Shown here: one piece after another, positions 22,897 through 31,973 of the stretch
Layout of the letters: each line of letters opens with the position of its first letter
Numbering within the stretch: the stretch's first letter is position 1
NCBI GenBank assembly: GCA_031082285.1
Contig: JAVHLK010000002.1
Span: forward strand, 62,001-126,000
DNA from: Desulfomonilaceae bacterium
GTDB taxonomy: Bacteria > Desulfobacterota > Desulfomonilia > Desulfomonilales > Desulfomonilaceae
DNA length: 64,000 bases
Direction of reading: 5' to 3'
Made by a program: the position numbers and the translations under genes
The notes under the pieces: model-generated
Databases searched by the model: none
What the model was told of the DNA's origin: nothing
The model's input: the letters and a program-made list of their open reading frames with translations, nothing else

Positions 22897-24174
22897 GTGA
22901 AGTACAGCAGCGGCTTGAGAGCGTACATGACAAAGCGTCTCGAGGAGATCGAGAAAGCCGACGTCGTGGTGGGTATTCCCTGCTTCAACAACGAACAAAC
23001 CATCGTGCATGTCATGCGCATGGTTTCGCATGGACTGAAGGACTACTTTCCCGACATGAGACCCGTCATCATCGTGTCCGACGGAGGATCCACCGATGAC
23101 ACGAGGGACGTGGCCAAGGAGTTTCAGCTCAAACCGTGGCAAGAAAAGATCGTGTCGATCTATCGCGGCCCGGGAGGGAAGGGAACGGCACTGCGCATGA
23201 TTTTTGAGTCCGCGCGAATTCTTAAGGCGGAAGCCTGCATGGTGGTTGACTCGGACCTGAGAAGTATCACCAACCGTTGGGTAAAGATGCTGTTGGAACC
23301 GGTGATCACCAATGATTGCGATTTTGTGGCGCCGATCTACACGCGATATAAATACGACGGCACCATCACCAACAATATTGTCTACAATTTGACCCAGGCC
23401 GTCTTCGGAAAGAAGATCCGGCAACCCATCGGCGGCGACTTCGCGTTCGGGAAGAACCTGGTGAATTTCTATGTCGAACAGGATGTCTGGGAAACCGACG
23501 TTGCACGGTTCGGCATCGATATCTGGCTGACAATCCAGGCAATCATAAACGGTTTCCGCACGTGTCAGGCACATCTGGGCAGAAAGATCCACGATGCAAA
23601 AGATCCGTCCGCGCATCTGGGGCCCATGTTTCGTCAGGTGGTATCAACCCTCTTCGCGTTGATGGAGGAGACGGAGCACAATTGGAAATCGGTCGTCGGC
23701 ACCGAAGACATTCCGGTGTTCGGCGAAGGGAGTCAAGACGAACCGGAGCCGATAGACGTCAATCTCAAGAAACTCGTCAGCTCCTTCAAAATGGGATTAA
23801 CGCACTTCGGCACACTCTGGCAAGAGGTTTTCTGCCCGGATTGCTTCGACGCGATAAAGGCCGCGGCCGCGATCGATGAATATCGCTTCAGGCTTCCTTC
23901 CGACACGTGGGTCCGCATCCTTTATGAGATTGCGGCAACGTACCACCACTGGCCCGCGAATCAACGAAGGCTCGTGGACCTCATGACGCCGCTCTATTAC
24001 GGAAGAGTCGCTTCATTTATCAACGAGACTTGGGACATGAGTTCCATTGACGCGGAACGGGTCGTGGAAGAACAAGCCGGACTCTTTGTCGATGCCAAAG
24101 ACTACCTGATCAACGTGTGGGACAATCCCCGAGAGTGCAGCACATCATTCATGACTGAAGCCGAAAAGATCTAG
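22897..24174 (+). CDS. Family 2 glycosyltransferase
   Basis: About 425 residues with an N-terminal GT2 domain: VVVGIPCFNNEQTIVHV, IIVSDGGSTDDTRDVA, RGPGGKGTALRMIFESA and the metal-binding DSDLRS. Then comes the acceptor-side segment PIGGDFAFGKNLVNFY and a long helical C-terminus. GTG 22897 is preferred since AGGAG lies 7 nt upstream; an ATG at 22876 is an alternative. It is paired with the GpgS-like gene upstream. The two may act in sequence on one glycoside. Acceptor and sugar cannot be assigned. Confidence 0.78.
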   Translation: MKYSSGLRAYMTKRLEEIEKADVVVGIPCFNNEQTIVHVMRMVSHGLKDYFPDMRPVIIVSDGGSTDDTRDVAKEFQLKPWQEKIVSIYRGPGGKGTALRMIFESARILKAEACMVVDSDLRSITNRWVKMLLEPVITNDCDFVAPIYTRYKYDGTITNNIVYNLTQAVFGKKIRQPIGGDFAFGKNLVNFYVEQDVWETDVARFGIDIWLTIQAIINGFRTCQAHLGRKIHDAKDPSAHLGPMFRQVVSTLFALMEETEHNWKSVVGTEDIPVFGEGSQDEPEPIDVNLKKLVSSFKMGLTHFGTLWQEVFCPDCFDAIKAAAAIDEYRFRLPSDTWVRILYEIAATYHHWPANQRRLVDLMTPLYYGRVASFINETWDMSSIDAERVVEEQAGLFVDAKDYLINVWDNPRECSTSFMTEAEKI

Positions 24175-24678
24175 GCGAGCGGCACGGGCATTTTTGCCTG
24201 CGGTCCCACGGTAGAAGTCGCTCGGGCGGCTCAACACTACGACGGTGCTTGGTGGGCCGGAAAAGCGTCGGCACGATTCCGCGGCTCCATATGGGCCGAT
24301 GCGACGTATAAGGTATGACCCGACTGCACGCGGGGACGAAGTCACTCCCTTTGGCATAGGTCCCCATACACGTTGAAATCAGAGCCGCGGTATGGTATCA
24401 CTATATCCGTCCAATCTTCTCGGAGCGTGAATCGTTTCCAAGCCCGCAACAAAGGCGTCTCAGGCCGTTTCTCCACGGTTCCAACGGTGAGACGGAAGAA
24501 CCGTTGATATGTTCGGACCGTTCTTCCAGCATCGTTCCGAAGAACTGCACAATCAGGCCCTCGCGTATGAGTGTGTCCATGGGCCGCGTGTGCGGATGCA
24601 CGACAAAGAGAGCGGAGTTGCAGGGCGCTGACCGGCGTTTGGCCGGAATTCCGGTAGACTCGATCCGTGGAGCACATC
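24175..24678. other. Non-coding region, nothing recognised
   Basis: About 500 bases between the second glycosyltransferase and the CobO-like gene. Frames on the minus strand between 24342 and 24864 run through but lack an SD and any family-like segment. No clear promoter, tRNA or repeat was found. Confidence 0.45.
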
Positions 24679-25170
24679 ATGGCGGAGGGACTGCTTATGG
24701 TCTATACCGGCACGGATCCCGAGAACCACTACTCTCCTGCAGGACAGTATTTTCGGGCTCTCGGCAGAGGGCTCAGAGTATGTGTGATAGAGTTCGTGGC
24801 CAGGGAAAACGGGATCGGTGTGTCGGCCTTGCAAGAAGCCTTTGAAGGCCGCCTGAAATATCATGCGGCCGGACCGGAACTAAGCGACGAGTCCAATCCC
24901 GTCGCACCCCGGCGGGAGCAAGCCGTCAGAGCCTTGCGGGCGGCACGAGACGCGATCGAATCCGGCGAATTCGATATGGTCCTTCTGGACAGACTCTTGG
25001 ATCTTACTGCCGACGGTCTGGTGGATTCCGCCGAGGTCATGGACGTATTATCCAAACGGCCGCCGAACCTCCATATAATCGTTTCAGGGCATTCCTCGCC
25101 AGATGAGTTGTTGCAGGCTGCGGATCTGGTGACCCATACGGGGAACACGAACCCCGGCATATCGAATTGA
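24679..25170 (+). CDS. Degenerate corrinoid adenosyltransferase-like protein (no P-loop)
   Basis: A 163-residue protein with the CobO/BtuR layout. GLLMVYTGT matches the first strand, LGRGLRVCVIEFV matches the strand after the P-loop helix, and LDRLLDLTADGLVDSAEVMDVLSKRPPNLHIIVSGHSSPDELLQAADLVTH runs parallel to the LDEINVAVNLGIIDVKDLL...LTGRYAHPEVVLRADVV segment of the cobO product at 13694. The P-loop GEGKGKTT is replaced by GTDPENHY (11-18), the Walker B DE by DR, and the C-terminal FDEGVPAREGIEY is missing. ATP binding is therefore unlikely. The reading frame is intact with an SD (GGAG, 6 nt), so it may have a new role, for example corrinoid binding or delivery. Confidence 0.65.
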   Translation: MAEGLLMVYTGTDPENHYSPAGQYFRALGRGLRVCVIEFVARENGIGVSALQEAFEGRLKYHAAGPELSDESNPVAPRREQAVRALRAARDAIESGEFDMVLLDRLLDLTADGLVDSAEVMDVLSKRPPNLHIIVSGHSSPDELLQAADLVTHTGNTNPGISN

Positions 25171-25206
25171 GGGAACGCGGCCGAGGCATGGGCGCGGGGA
25201 GAAACC

Positions 25207-25222
25207 GATTGACAGATCAATC
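25207..25222. promoter_or_regulatory. Palindromic candidate operator upstream of the TetR gene
   Basis: GATTGA, CAGA, TCAATC: a perfect 6-4-6 inverted repeat, 22 nt before the TetR start. A TTGACA hexamer lies inside it, so binding would block a promoter -35 region. Size and position fit an autoregulatory TetR site. Confidence 0.5.
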
Positions 25223-25244
25223 AATCTCGTGATACCTATCCCCC

Positions 25245-25868
25245 ATGCAACAAAGCTCCCAGGCACACGAGAACAGGAAGGACAAACAAGCAGTCATTTT
25301 CGGGGCCGCGTGTCGTGTGATCCGGGAAAAGGGTTACCACCAGGCTCGCATAACCGATATTGCACAAGAAGCGGGTATTTCCTACGGCTTGGTCTATCAC
25401 TATTTCAAGAGCAAGGCCGACCTGTTTGACGCCATCCTTGAGGAATGGTGGACGGGCCTGTTCGCAATGATGGACGAATGGGACAGAACCACCCCGGGGA
25501 TTGAAGAGAAGTTGGGCGCAATTGTCCGCTATTTTTTGGACGAATATGAAAGGCGTCCCGACCTGGTTCACATTTTCATCACGGAGATTTCGCGTTCCTC
25601 CGCCAACTTGACGCCGACTCGCGTAAAGTGGATCAAGCTCTTTATGGACAGGATAGAGTCTTCCTTTGCAGATGCGCAACGAGAGAAGATCGTCCGAAGT
25701 GACATAAAGCCTCGCTACTTGACACACATCTTTTTGGGCGCCATTGAGAGCTTCATTTCCGCGATGGTCTTGGAGAATCAGCCGTTGCGGGGAAGATCTC
25801 AAAAGCAGCGCATTTCAGGAGGCCTTCTGGAAGTCTTCTTCAACGGAGCTCGACCGACCGGCCATTGA
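25245..25868 (+). CDS. TetR/AcrR-family transcriptional regulator
   Basis: A 207-residue regulator with an N-terminal HTH (about 16-62; ITDIAQEAGISYGLVYHYFKSKADLFDAIL is the recognition region) and a helical ligand-binding C-terminus like FadR/PsrA-type fatty acyl-CoA sensors. It lies 28 nt upstream of an acyl-CoA dehydrogenase on the same strand, so it probably controls this acyl-CoA degradation operon and itself through the palindrome at 25207-25222. The SD before ATG 25245 is weak. Confidence 0.88.
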   Translation: MQQSSQAHENRKDKQAVIFGAACRVIREKGYHQARITDIAQEAGISYGLVYHYFKSKADLFDAILEEWWTGLFAMMDEWDRTTPGIEEKLGAIVRYFLDEYERRPDLVHIFITEISRSSANLTPTRVKWIKLFMDRIESSFADAQREKIVRSDIKPRYLTHIFLGAIESFISAMVLENQPLRGRSQKQRISGGLLEVFFNGARPTGH

Positions 25869-25896
25869 CGTACGCCCGACTTGACGAGGAGGTCCC

Positions 25897-27039
25897 ATGG
25901 ATTTTGCCCTCACTGAAGAACAACTCATGTTTAAGGAACAGGTGCTGAAATTCGCTCGTAAAGAGATTGTTCCCAGGGTCAGGGAGCATGACCTCGAAGC
26001 GCGGTTCGATCGTCAATCGTGGAAACGATTGGGTGAGTTTGGAATCCTGGGGATGCACTTTCCGGAAGAGCTTGGCGGAAGCGGCGCGGATGTCGTGACT
26101 TCGGTGCTTGCCGCGGAAGCTCTCGGAGAGGCCGGCGTCGACGGTGGGCTGACCTTGAGCTTCGGGGCCCACACGTATCTCTGTGCGGACACGATATTCT
26201 CACATGGGTCGGATGCCCAGCGGCAAAAATACATTCCCAAGCTGGCCCGCGGTGACTGGATCGGGTGCATGGGGCTGACCGAGCCCGGCGCGGGATCGGA
26301 CGTGGCGTCCCTGCGAACGCGTGCGGTCAGGCAGGGGGACCGATGGATCCTCAATGGGTCCAAGATGTTCATTACCAACGGTGCCATTGCCGATGTGGCC
26401 GTCATCTATGCAAAGACCGATCCCTCGGCCGGTCATGCGGGAATCTCGGCCTTCATAGTGGAGAAGGGGACGCCGGGCTTCACCGTGAGTCGCAGCCTCA
26501 ACAAGATGGGGGTCCGCACCTCGCCTACTTCAGAGCTTGTCTTTGATGATTGTGCCATCCCGGTAGAAAACCTTCTGGGGCAAGAGGGCAACGGCTTTCT
26601 CATGGCCATGCAGACCGTCGAGTGGGACCGGAGTGCTCTGCTGGCCCCGTTTCTGGGAGCCATTTCGTTCCTCATCGAACGATGCGGCACATATGCATGG
26701 GAAAGAGAACAGTTCGGACGGCCCATCGCGTCCTTCCAGGCGGTCAAACACAAACTGGCCGACTTGAAGATCTTCCTGGAGGCCGCCAGGCCTCTTGTGT
26801 ATCGCATCGCGTGGTGTAAAGACCAGGGACGCCCCCTGAACCATCTCGAGGCCGCGGTGGCCAAGCTCTTCATCGGGGACTGGTCGTTGGCCCCGACGAA
26901 CGATGCAATGCTTCTGCTGGGAGGATACGGGTATTGCCACGAGTACGACGTGGAGCGGGTGTTCCGCGACAGCCGGCTTGCGCCCATAGGGGGCGGGACC
27001 TCGGACGTGCAGAAAGTGCTTATTTCGCGTCTCATGTGA
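25897..27039 (+). CDS. Acyl-CoA dehydrogenase
   Basis: A 380-residue flavoprotein with the full acyl-CoA dehydrogenase architecture: N-terminal helices, the FAD/substrate motif GCMGLTEPGAGSDVASLRT (about 122-140), NGSKMFITNGAIAD, and the C-terminal GGYGYCHEYDVERVFRDSRLAPIGGGTSDVQ. The position of the MCAD-type catalytic Glu (EGT) is Gly (GGGT), as in isovaleryl-CoA/long-chain types that carry the base on another helix. SD GAGGAGG precedes ATG 25897. A second dehydrogenase gene starts 9 nt after its stop, suggesting a two-subunit enzyme. Substrate is probably a branched or side-chain acyl-CoA. Confidence 0.92.
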   Translation: MDFALTEEQLMFKEQVLKFARKEIVPRVREHDLEARFDRQSWKRLGEFGILGMHFPEELGGSGADVVTSVLAAEALGEAGVDGGLTLSFGAHTYLCADTIFSHGSDAQRQKYIPKLARGDWIGCMGLTEPGAGSDVASLRTRAVRQGDRWILNGSKMFITNGAIADVAVIYAKTDPSAGHAGISAFIVEKGTPGFTVSRSLNKMGVRTSPTSELVFDDCAIPVENLLGQEGNGFLMAMQTVEWDRSALLAPFLGAISFLIERCGTYAWEREQFGRPIASFQAVKHKLADLKIFLEAARPLVYRIAWCKDQGRPLNHLEAAVAKLFIGDWSLAPTNDAMLLLGGYGYCHEYDVERVFRDSRLAPIGGGTSDVQKVLISRLM

Positions 27040-27048
27040 GGAGCGGCC

Positions 27049-28188
27049 ATGAACTTTGATTGGACCGATCAGGAAAGATCTCTGCGAACACGCGTGGCCG
27101 AGGTTTTCGATGAGTCCGCTCGCCAAGAGCTGGACCTCATGGAAGATGCGCAGCCGAGCGAATTGAAGGAAATCGTCTCCAAGTACCTGAAGCCGCTGGC
27201 CGGAACCGGGTATTTGGAACTGGCCGTGGGATTGCCCGATCGAGGCGGAATGACGGCGCTCATTGCGGCACAGGAACTGCCGGCACGGATCTCCGGGTCG
27301 CTGTTTCTTTCCGTGGAGGTGACGGCACGGATCTTCGCGGGTCTGTTGAGCGTTCCGGATGCACCGGAGCAGATACGCGAGATCTTGGAGGCGGTGAGCA
27401 AAGGCGAGATCGTGGGCGCCGCAGCGGTAACCGAGCCGGCCCTCCCGGACTCTGCGGCCGTCATGACCACGGCCGCGTGGCCGGACGGCGACCATTACCT
27501 GGTTTCGGGCAGAAAAGACTTTGTGACAAACGGCCCCATAGCCGATTACACTGCCGTTGTGGGATTGGTGGAAGAGAATCCCGCGGTGTTCGTGGTCGAG
27601 GCCGGGAGTGACGGCTTGCTTGTGGGGCCCAGGATCAGAACGCTGGGCTATAACGGTCTCGCGGTGTCGAGTCTCGAACTGAACGAATGTCGGGTCCCCC
27701 GCTCGAGGGTGCTGGGCCCTTTCACGGACGGCGCTGTGCTGGACGGCATTCGACTGGTACAAGACCTGATCCTGGCGGTGGCGTCGGTCGGGCTCATGCA
27801 ACGTACCACGGACGCGGCCAAGGCCTACTCACGCTCGCACGAACGAGGAGGAAAACCGGTGGCGGCCCACCAGGAGATCCGGTTCAAGCTTGCGGAAATG
27901 CTGACGCTCACTCATGCCGCCCAGCTTCTCACCCACCGGGCCGGGTGGATGTACGCGGAAGCCGAGCGTGAGGCTGAAACGCTGGTGCGCTGCGCAAAGG
28001 TCTTTGCCGCCGAAGCGTCCGAAAGGACGGCCAATCTGGCCATGCAAATTCTGGCCGGACAGGGTTATGTGTGGGGAAACGTTGTTGAACGGGGCTATCG
28101 TGAGGCCAAGTATGCAGCGTTGGCCGGGACTACCTCCGAGATCGCCAGGATGTCCATCGCGGACGACCTCCTGACCCGTTACCGGTAA
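27049..28188 (+). CDS. Acyl-CoA dehydrogenase-like protein (divergent partner subunit)
   Basis: A 379-residue acyl-CoA dehydrogenase homologue, clearly more diverged than its neighbour. It keeps AAVTEPALPDSAAV where TEPGAGSD is normal, SGRKDFVTNGPIADY, and a C-terminus with LAGQGYVWGNVVERGYREAKYAALAGTTSEIA. The R-x-x-F-G motif around the usual catalytic helix (REQFG) reads HERGG. This pattern fits heteromeric acyl-CoA dehydrogenases in which one subunit has a degenerate active site. It follows the upstream gene by 9 nt with GAGGAG as SD. Substrate inferred only from context. Confidence 0.82.
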   Translation: MNFDWTDQERSLRTRVAEVFDESARQELDLMEDAQPSELKEIVSKYLKPLAGTGYLELAVGLPDRGGMTALIAAQELPARISGSLFLSVEVTARIFAGLLSVPDAPEQIREILEAVSKGEIVGAAAVTEPALPDSAAVMTTAAWPDGDHYLVSGRKDFVTNGPIADYTAVVGLVEENPAVFVVEAGSDGLLVGPRIRTLGYNGLAVSSLELNECRVPRSRVLGPFTDGAVLDGIRLVQDLILAVASVGLMQRTTDAAKAYSRSHERGGKPVAAHQEIRFKLAEMLTLTHAAQLLTHRAGWMYAEAEREAETLVRCAKVFAAEASERTANLAMQILAGQGYVWGNVVERGYREAKYAALAGTTSEIARMSIADDLLTRYR

Positions 28189-28313
28189 CGTGAATTACGA
28201 CAAACGGGCATCACGGATGAAGGAACGCGAGATCGCCGTACACGGCCGAAGAAGAGCAGGCACGAGCAGCGGTGCGGTGAGAAGCATTTTCTGAGTGGAC
28301 AAGGTTTATTCCC

Positions 28314-29930
28314 ATGGAAGTGATCGAAAGCCAAATCGATACCGCCGGCGACGAATACCGGGCAAACTACGAGCGCATGCAGGAACTGGTGGAAGACCTG
28401 AAGGCCCAGTTGAAAAAGGCTCGACAAGAGCGTTCCGAAAAGGCCGTGAAACGCAACCAAGAACTCGGCAAGTTGACGGTCCAGGAGAGACTTGACCGTC
28501 TGCTCGATCGAAACACGCCCTGGCTCGAGATTGCCCCGTTGGCCGCGAAGGGCATGTACGACGGCAAGGTTCATGGAGCCGGGACAAGGGCCGGAATCGG
28601 CGTCGTCAAGGGACGAGAGGTGCTGGTCCACGCCAACGATCCCATGATCAAGGGCGGGACCGTTTACCCCATGGGCGTCAAGAAGACCCTGCGCTGCCAG
28701 ACCATCTCCATGGAAAACAATCTTCCCATGCTCATGCTGGTGGATTCGGGCGGCGCGTACCTTCCTCTCCAGTCTGAAATCTTTCCGGATTCCGATGACG
28801 GCGGCCGCATTTTCTACAATCAGGCAATTATGTCCAAGATGAATATCCCTCAGATCACCGCTGTTCTCGGACTGTGTACCGCCGGAGGGGCGTACATTCC
28901 CGCGATGTCGGATCATGTGGTGCATGTGACCGGCACCGGTGCAATCTTTCTTGGCGGACCGCCGTTAGTAAGGGCTGCAACGGGTGAAGAAGTGACTGCA
29001 GAGGACTTGGGCGGCGCGATGGTCCACTGCCGGGAGTCGGGCGTGTCGGACTACTTTGCTGAAGATGATGCGCACGCGATGCAGCTCGTGCGGGACATCA
29101 CCGCGCTCCTTCCGACGGTGGAGAAATCCCGCGTACCCACGAGGGCGGCCAAGCCGCCGTTGTACGATCCCAAAGAGATCTGGGGCGTCGTACCGAAAGC
29201 CATTTCAACCCCGTATGACGTCCGAGAGATCCTCGCGCGGATCGCGGACGGTTCGGAATTCCTCGAGTTCAAGGCCCTGTACGGCCCCACTCTGGTGTGC
29301 GGCTGGACATACGTTCACGGCCATCAGATCGGCATCTTGGGGAACAACGGGGTTCTCTTCTCGGACAGCTCGCTCAAGGCCACTCAGTTCATTTCCCTGT
29401 GTGACCGACAAGGCATTCCGCTGGTGTTCCTGCAGAACATCAACGGGTACATCATCGGTCGTGAGTACGAGCGCGGCGGAATCACCAAAGACGGTCACAA
29501 GATGGTCCATGCCGTATCCACGGCAACGGTCCCAAAGTTCACCGTAATCATAGGAGCATCTTTCGGTGCGGGGAATTACGGCATGTGCGGCCGTGGCTAT
29601 TCCCCGCGGTTCCTGTGGATGTGGCCCAATGCGCAGATCGGAGTCATGGGCGGCGAGCAGGCCGCGGACGTGCTCGTCTCGGTGAAGAACGACCAACTGG
29701 CCAGGGCCGGGCAGCCGCCTCTGCCTTCGGAAATGGTGGACAACATTCGAAAGCCGATTATTCAATCGGCCTTCAATGAAGGCAATGCGTATTACAGCAC
29801 GGCAAACCTCTGGGACGACGGCATCCTCGACCCGGCGTCCACCCGGGATGTTCTGGGACTTGCCGTATCAGCCTCGCTGAATGCGTCATTGGAGGATCGC
29901 AACCAGGGTCACGGCACTTTCAGAATGTAG
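28314..29930 (+). CDS. Acyl-CoA carboxylase carboxyltransferase subunit, methylcrotonyl-CoA type
   Basis: A 538-residue carboxyltransferase of the crotonase-like double-domain fold. LTVQERLDRLLD near the N-terminus, LVDSGGAYLPLQSEIFPD (oxyanion region typical of methylcrotonyl/geranyl-CoA carboxylases), LCTAGGAYIPAMSD and later GASFGAGNYGMCGRGY with ANAQ-like WPNAQIGVMGGEQAA are visible. It transfers carboxyl from biotin to a branched enoyl-CoA. It is followed at 10 nt by the biotin carboxylase and then the biotin carrier, giving a three-gene enzyme. The pathway is likely leucine- or isoprenoid-type degradation. Confidence 0.9.
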   Translation: MEVIESQIDTAGDEYRANYERMQELVEDLKAQLKKARQERSEKAVKRNQELGKLTVQERLDRLLDRNTPWLEIAPLAAKGMYDGKVHGAGTRAGIGVVKGREVLVHANDPMIKGGTVYPMGVKKTLRCQTISMENNLPMLMLVDSGGAYLPLQSEIFPDSDDGGRIFYNQAIMSKMNIPQITAVLGLCTAGGAYIPAMSDHVVHVTGTGAIFLGGPPLVRAATGEEVTAEDLGGAMVHCRESGVSDYFAEDDAHAMQLVRDITALLPTVEKSRVPTRAAKPPLYDPKEIWGVVPKAISTPYDVREILARIADGSEFLEFKALYGPTLVCGWTYVHGHQIGILGNNGVLFSDSSLKATQFISLCDRQGIPLVFLQNINGYIIGREYERGGITKDGHKMVHAVSTATVPKFTVIIGASFGAGNYGMCGRGYSPRFLWMWPNAQIGVMGGEQAADVLVSVKNDQLARAGQPPLPSEMVDNIRKPIIQSAFNEGNAYYSTANLWDDGILDPASTRDVLGLAVSASLNASLEDRNQGHGTFRM

Positions 29931-29940
29931 GAATCTCCCA

Positions 29941-31440
29941 ATGTTTTCAAAGATATTGGTCGCAAATCGAGGCGAGATCGCCGTGAGGATCATGCGCACC
30001 GCGCGTGAGATGGGCATCGCTACCGTCGCGGTCTATTCCGATGTCGATGCCGATTCCCCACATGTGATCGCCTCGGACGAAGCGGTATTCCTCGGCGAAG
30101 CAGATCCGTCGGCCTGCTATCTCAATGTGGAGAAGATCGTTGCGGCCGCCAAACATACCGGAGCTGAAGCGATCCATCCGGGATATGGTTTTCTTGCGGA
30201 AAACCCGGTTTTCGCGAAAGCGGTATCTGACGAAGGCCTCGTATTCATTGGGCCGCCCGCCGAAGTTATGGAAGATCTCGGCAACAAGACCGTTGCCCGA
30301 CGCATCATGGCCGAAGGCAAAGTTCCTATTATACCGGGCATGATTTCTTGTGAAGCGGATGTTGATCGTCTGTGTTCCGCGGCGGATGAAATCGGATATC
30401 CCGTGGTCGTCAAGGCCGCCGCGGGCGGCGGCGGCAAGGGCATGCGAATCGTCGAGGCTCGCAAAGACATGGCCGAAGCGGTGGAACTCGCGAGGAGTGA
30501 AGCATTAACCGCGTTCGGAGATCCGACCATCTATCTGGAAAAGTGTCTGGATCGGCCCAGGCACGTGGAATTCCAGATCCTCGCGGATACCCGGGGCAAT
30601 GTGATTCACGTCTTTGAGCGCGAGTGCTCCATTCAGAGACGACATCAGAAGATCATCGAAGAAACGCCGTCTCCCGCGCTGGACGAGGATCTGCGCGAAC
30701 GGATGGGGGCCGCGGCGGTCGCGGCGGCGCGGGCCGCGGGATACGTCAACGCGGGTACCGTTGAGTTCTTGCTCGACGGTTCGGGCAAGTTTTATTTTCT
30801 CGAAGTCAACACAAGGCTTCAGGTGGAGCACCCGATTACCGAGATGATCACGGGGCTGGATCTGGTCCGCAGTCAGATCGAAATCGCGGCGGGTCAACCG
30901 TTGCGATTTTCCCGGCAGGACCTCACGCGGCGAGGCCACGCCATTGAATGCCGTATCTACGCGGAGGATCCTGAAGCGGACTTCATGCCGTCACCCGGCA
31001 AAATCCTGTTCATGCGCTCTCCCGAAGGACCCGGAGTCAGGTTCGACCATGGTATTCAGACCGGATACCACGTGCCCGTGAACTACGACCCGATTCTGGG
31101 GAAACTCGTGGTGTGGGCGGAAGACAGGCCCGCAGCGATCGAACGGATGATCCGAAGCCTCAGGGAGTGCGTGATTCTCGGCGTGAAGACTCCCATCGAG
31201 TTCCTCATCGAAGTGCTCTCCTCAGAGGAATTCAAGTCGGGAAACACCCATACCTGCTTTATCCGGGACAACTGCGCCGCATGGAAGCCCGACCGCGGAG
31301 AAGACGCGCTGGCGGCCATGGGCTTTGTGGCGCACGAAATGGCGGCCCCGTCCTTCGGGACATCCACGGACGAATCCTCGACAAAGTCCGGCCCGTCTTC
31401 CCCATGGCAGACTCTGGGCGCTTGGGATTTGGCGCGGTAG
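29941..31440 (+). CDS. Biotin carboxylase subunit of acyl-CoA carboxylase
   Basis: A 499-residue ATP-grasp biotin carboxylase, AccC-sized. It has KILVANRGEIAVRIMR at the N-terminus, the glycine-rich AAAGGGGKGMRIV ATP loop, FEREC-SIQRRHQK, FLEVNTRLQVEHP and MPSPGKI. The biotin carrier and BT domains normally fused in MCC alpha subunits are absent and encoded by the next gene. ATG 29941 is the start matching the family; AGGA lies 8 nt upstream. It carboxylates the biotin of the BCCP at 31452 for the carboxyltransferase at 28314. Confidence 0.93.
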   Translation: MFSKILVANRGEIAVRIMRTAREMGIATVAVYSDVDADSPHVIASDEAVFLGEADPSACYLNVEKIVAAAKHTGAEAIHPGYGFLAENPVFAKAVSDEGLVFIGPPAEVMEDLGNKTVARRIMAEGKVPIIPGMISCEADVDRLCSAADEIGYPVVVKAAAGGGGKGMRIVEARKDMAEAVELARSEALTAFGDPTIYLEKCLDRPRHVEFQILADTRGNVIHVFERECSIQRRHQKIIEETPSPALDEDLRERMGAAAVAAARAAGYVNAGTVEFLLDGSGKFYFLEVNTRLQVEHPITEMITGLDLVRSQIEIAAGQPLRFSRQDLTRRGHAIECRIYAEDPEADFMPSPGKILFMRSPEGPGVRFDHGIQTGYHVPVNYDPILGKLVVWAEDRPAAIERMIRSLRECVILGVKTPIEFLIEVLSSEEFKSGNTHTCFIRDNCAAWKPDRGEDALAAMGFVAHEMAAPSFGTSTDESSTKSGPSSPWQTLGAWDLAR

Positions 31441-31451
31441 GAAGGCACGAT

Positions 31452-31973
31452 ATGGAATACAGGGTCAGAATCGACGAACAGGTCTATCCCCTTGTCGCCA
31501 CGTCGATGGACGATAAGGGCCGTTGTACGATGGGGCCGGCGGGCGAGCCCGAGCCCGTCGTGATCAAGGTCGTCTCCTCAAACCACGTCCGTCTGGAGAT
31601 TCAAGGAAGGGCGCGGAGCATTTTTGCGGCAAGGTCGGACGATGGTACCTGGATCTGGTGCGATGGCCGTGCCCGCGTCGTCAAGGATGCCGACTTGGAG
31701 GAGCGTCGTAAGTCAAGGGCACCGGGAGCGACGGCCCGTGAGATAACTCCGCCGACACCGGCATCGGTGGTGAGGATTCTCGTCGAGACCGGCGACCGGG
31801 TGGCCAAAGGCCAAGGGATCGTCACGGTATCGGCCATGAAGATGGAAATGACGCTCACCGCACCTTATTCCGGTACGGTGACCGCCATCAACACATCGAT
31901 CGGGGCACAGGTCAGCCCGGGTGAAATACTCGCGGAGATAGCGCCTGATGACGAAGGGGATGGGAATGAGTGA
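31452..31973 (+). CDS. Biotin carboxyl carrier protein (with BT-like N-terminal domain)
   Basis: A 173-residue carrier. The N-terminal half (about 1-85) is a beta-rich segment resembling the BT domain that links biotin carboxylase and carboxyltransferase in fused alpha subunits. The C-terminal half (about 100-168) is a biotinyl domain with the biotin-accepting Lys130 in A-M-K-M-E. It starts 11 nt after the biotin carboxylase stop and overlaps the downstream crotonase start. Together the three genes correspond to a split methylcrotonyl-type carboxylase. Confidence 0.88.
   Translation: MEYRVRIDEQVYPLVATSMDDKGRCTMGPAGEPEPVVIKVVSSNHVRLEIQGRARSIFAARSDDGTWIWCDGRARVVKDADLEERRKSRAPGATAREITPPTPASVVRILVETGDRVAKGQGIVTVSAMKMEMTLTAPYSGTVTAINTSIGAQVSPGEILAEIAPDDEGDGNE

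Noticed and set aside
24342-24864. Minus-strand frames between the glycosyltransferase and the CobO-like gene
   Set aside because: Arg/His/Ser-rich composition, no SD and partial overlap with the better supported CobO-like gene.
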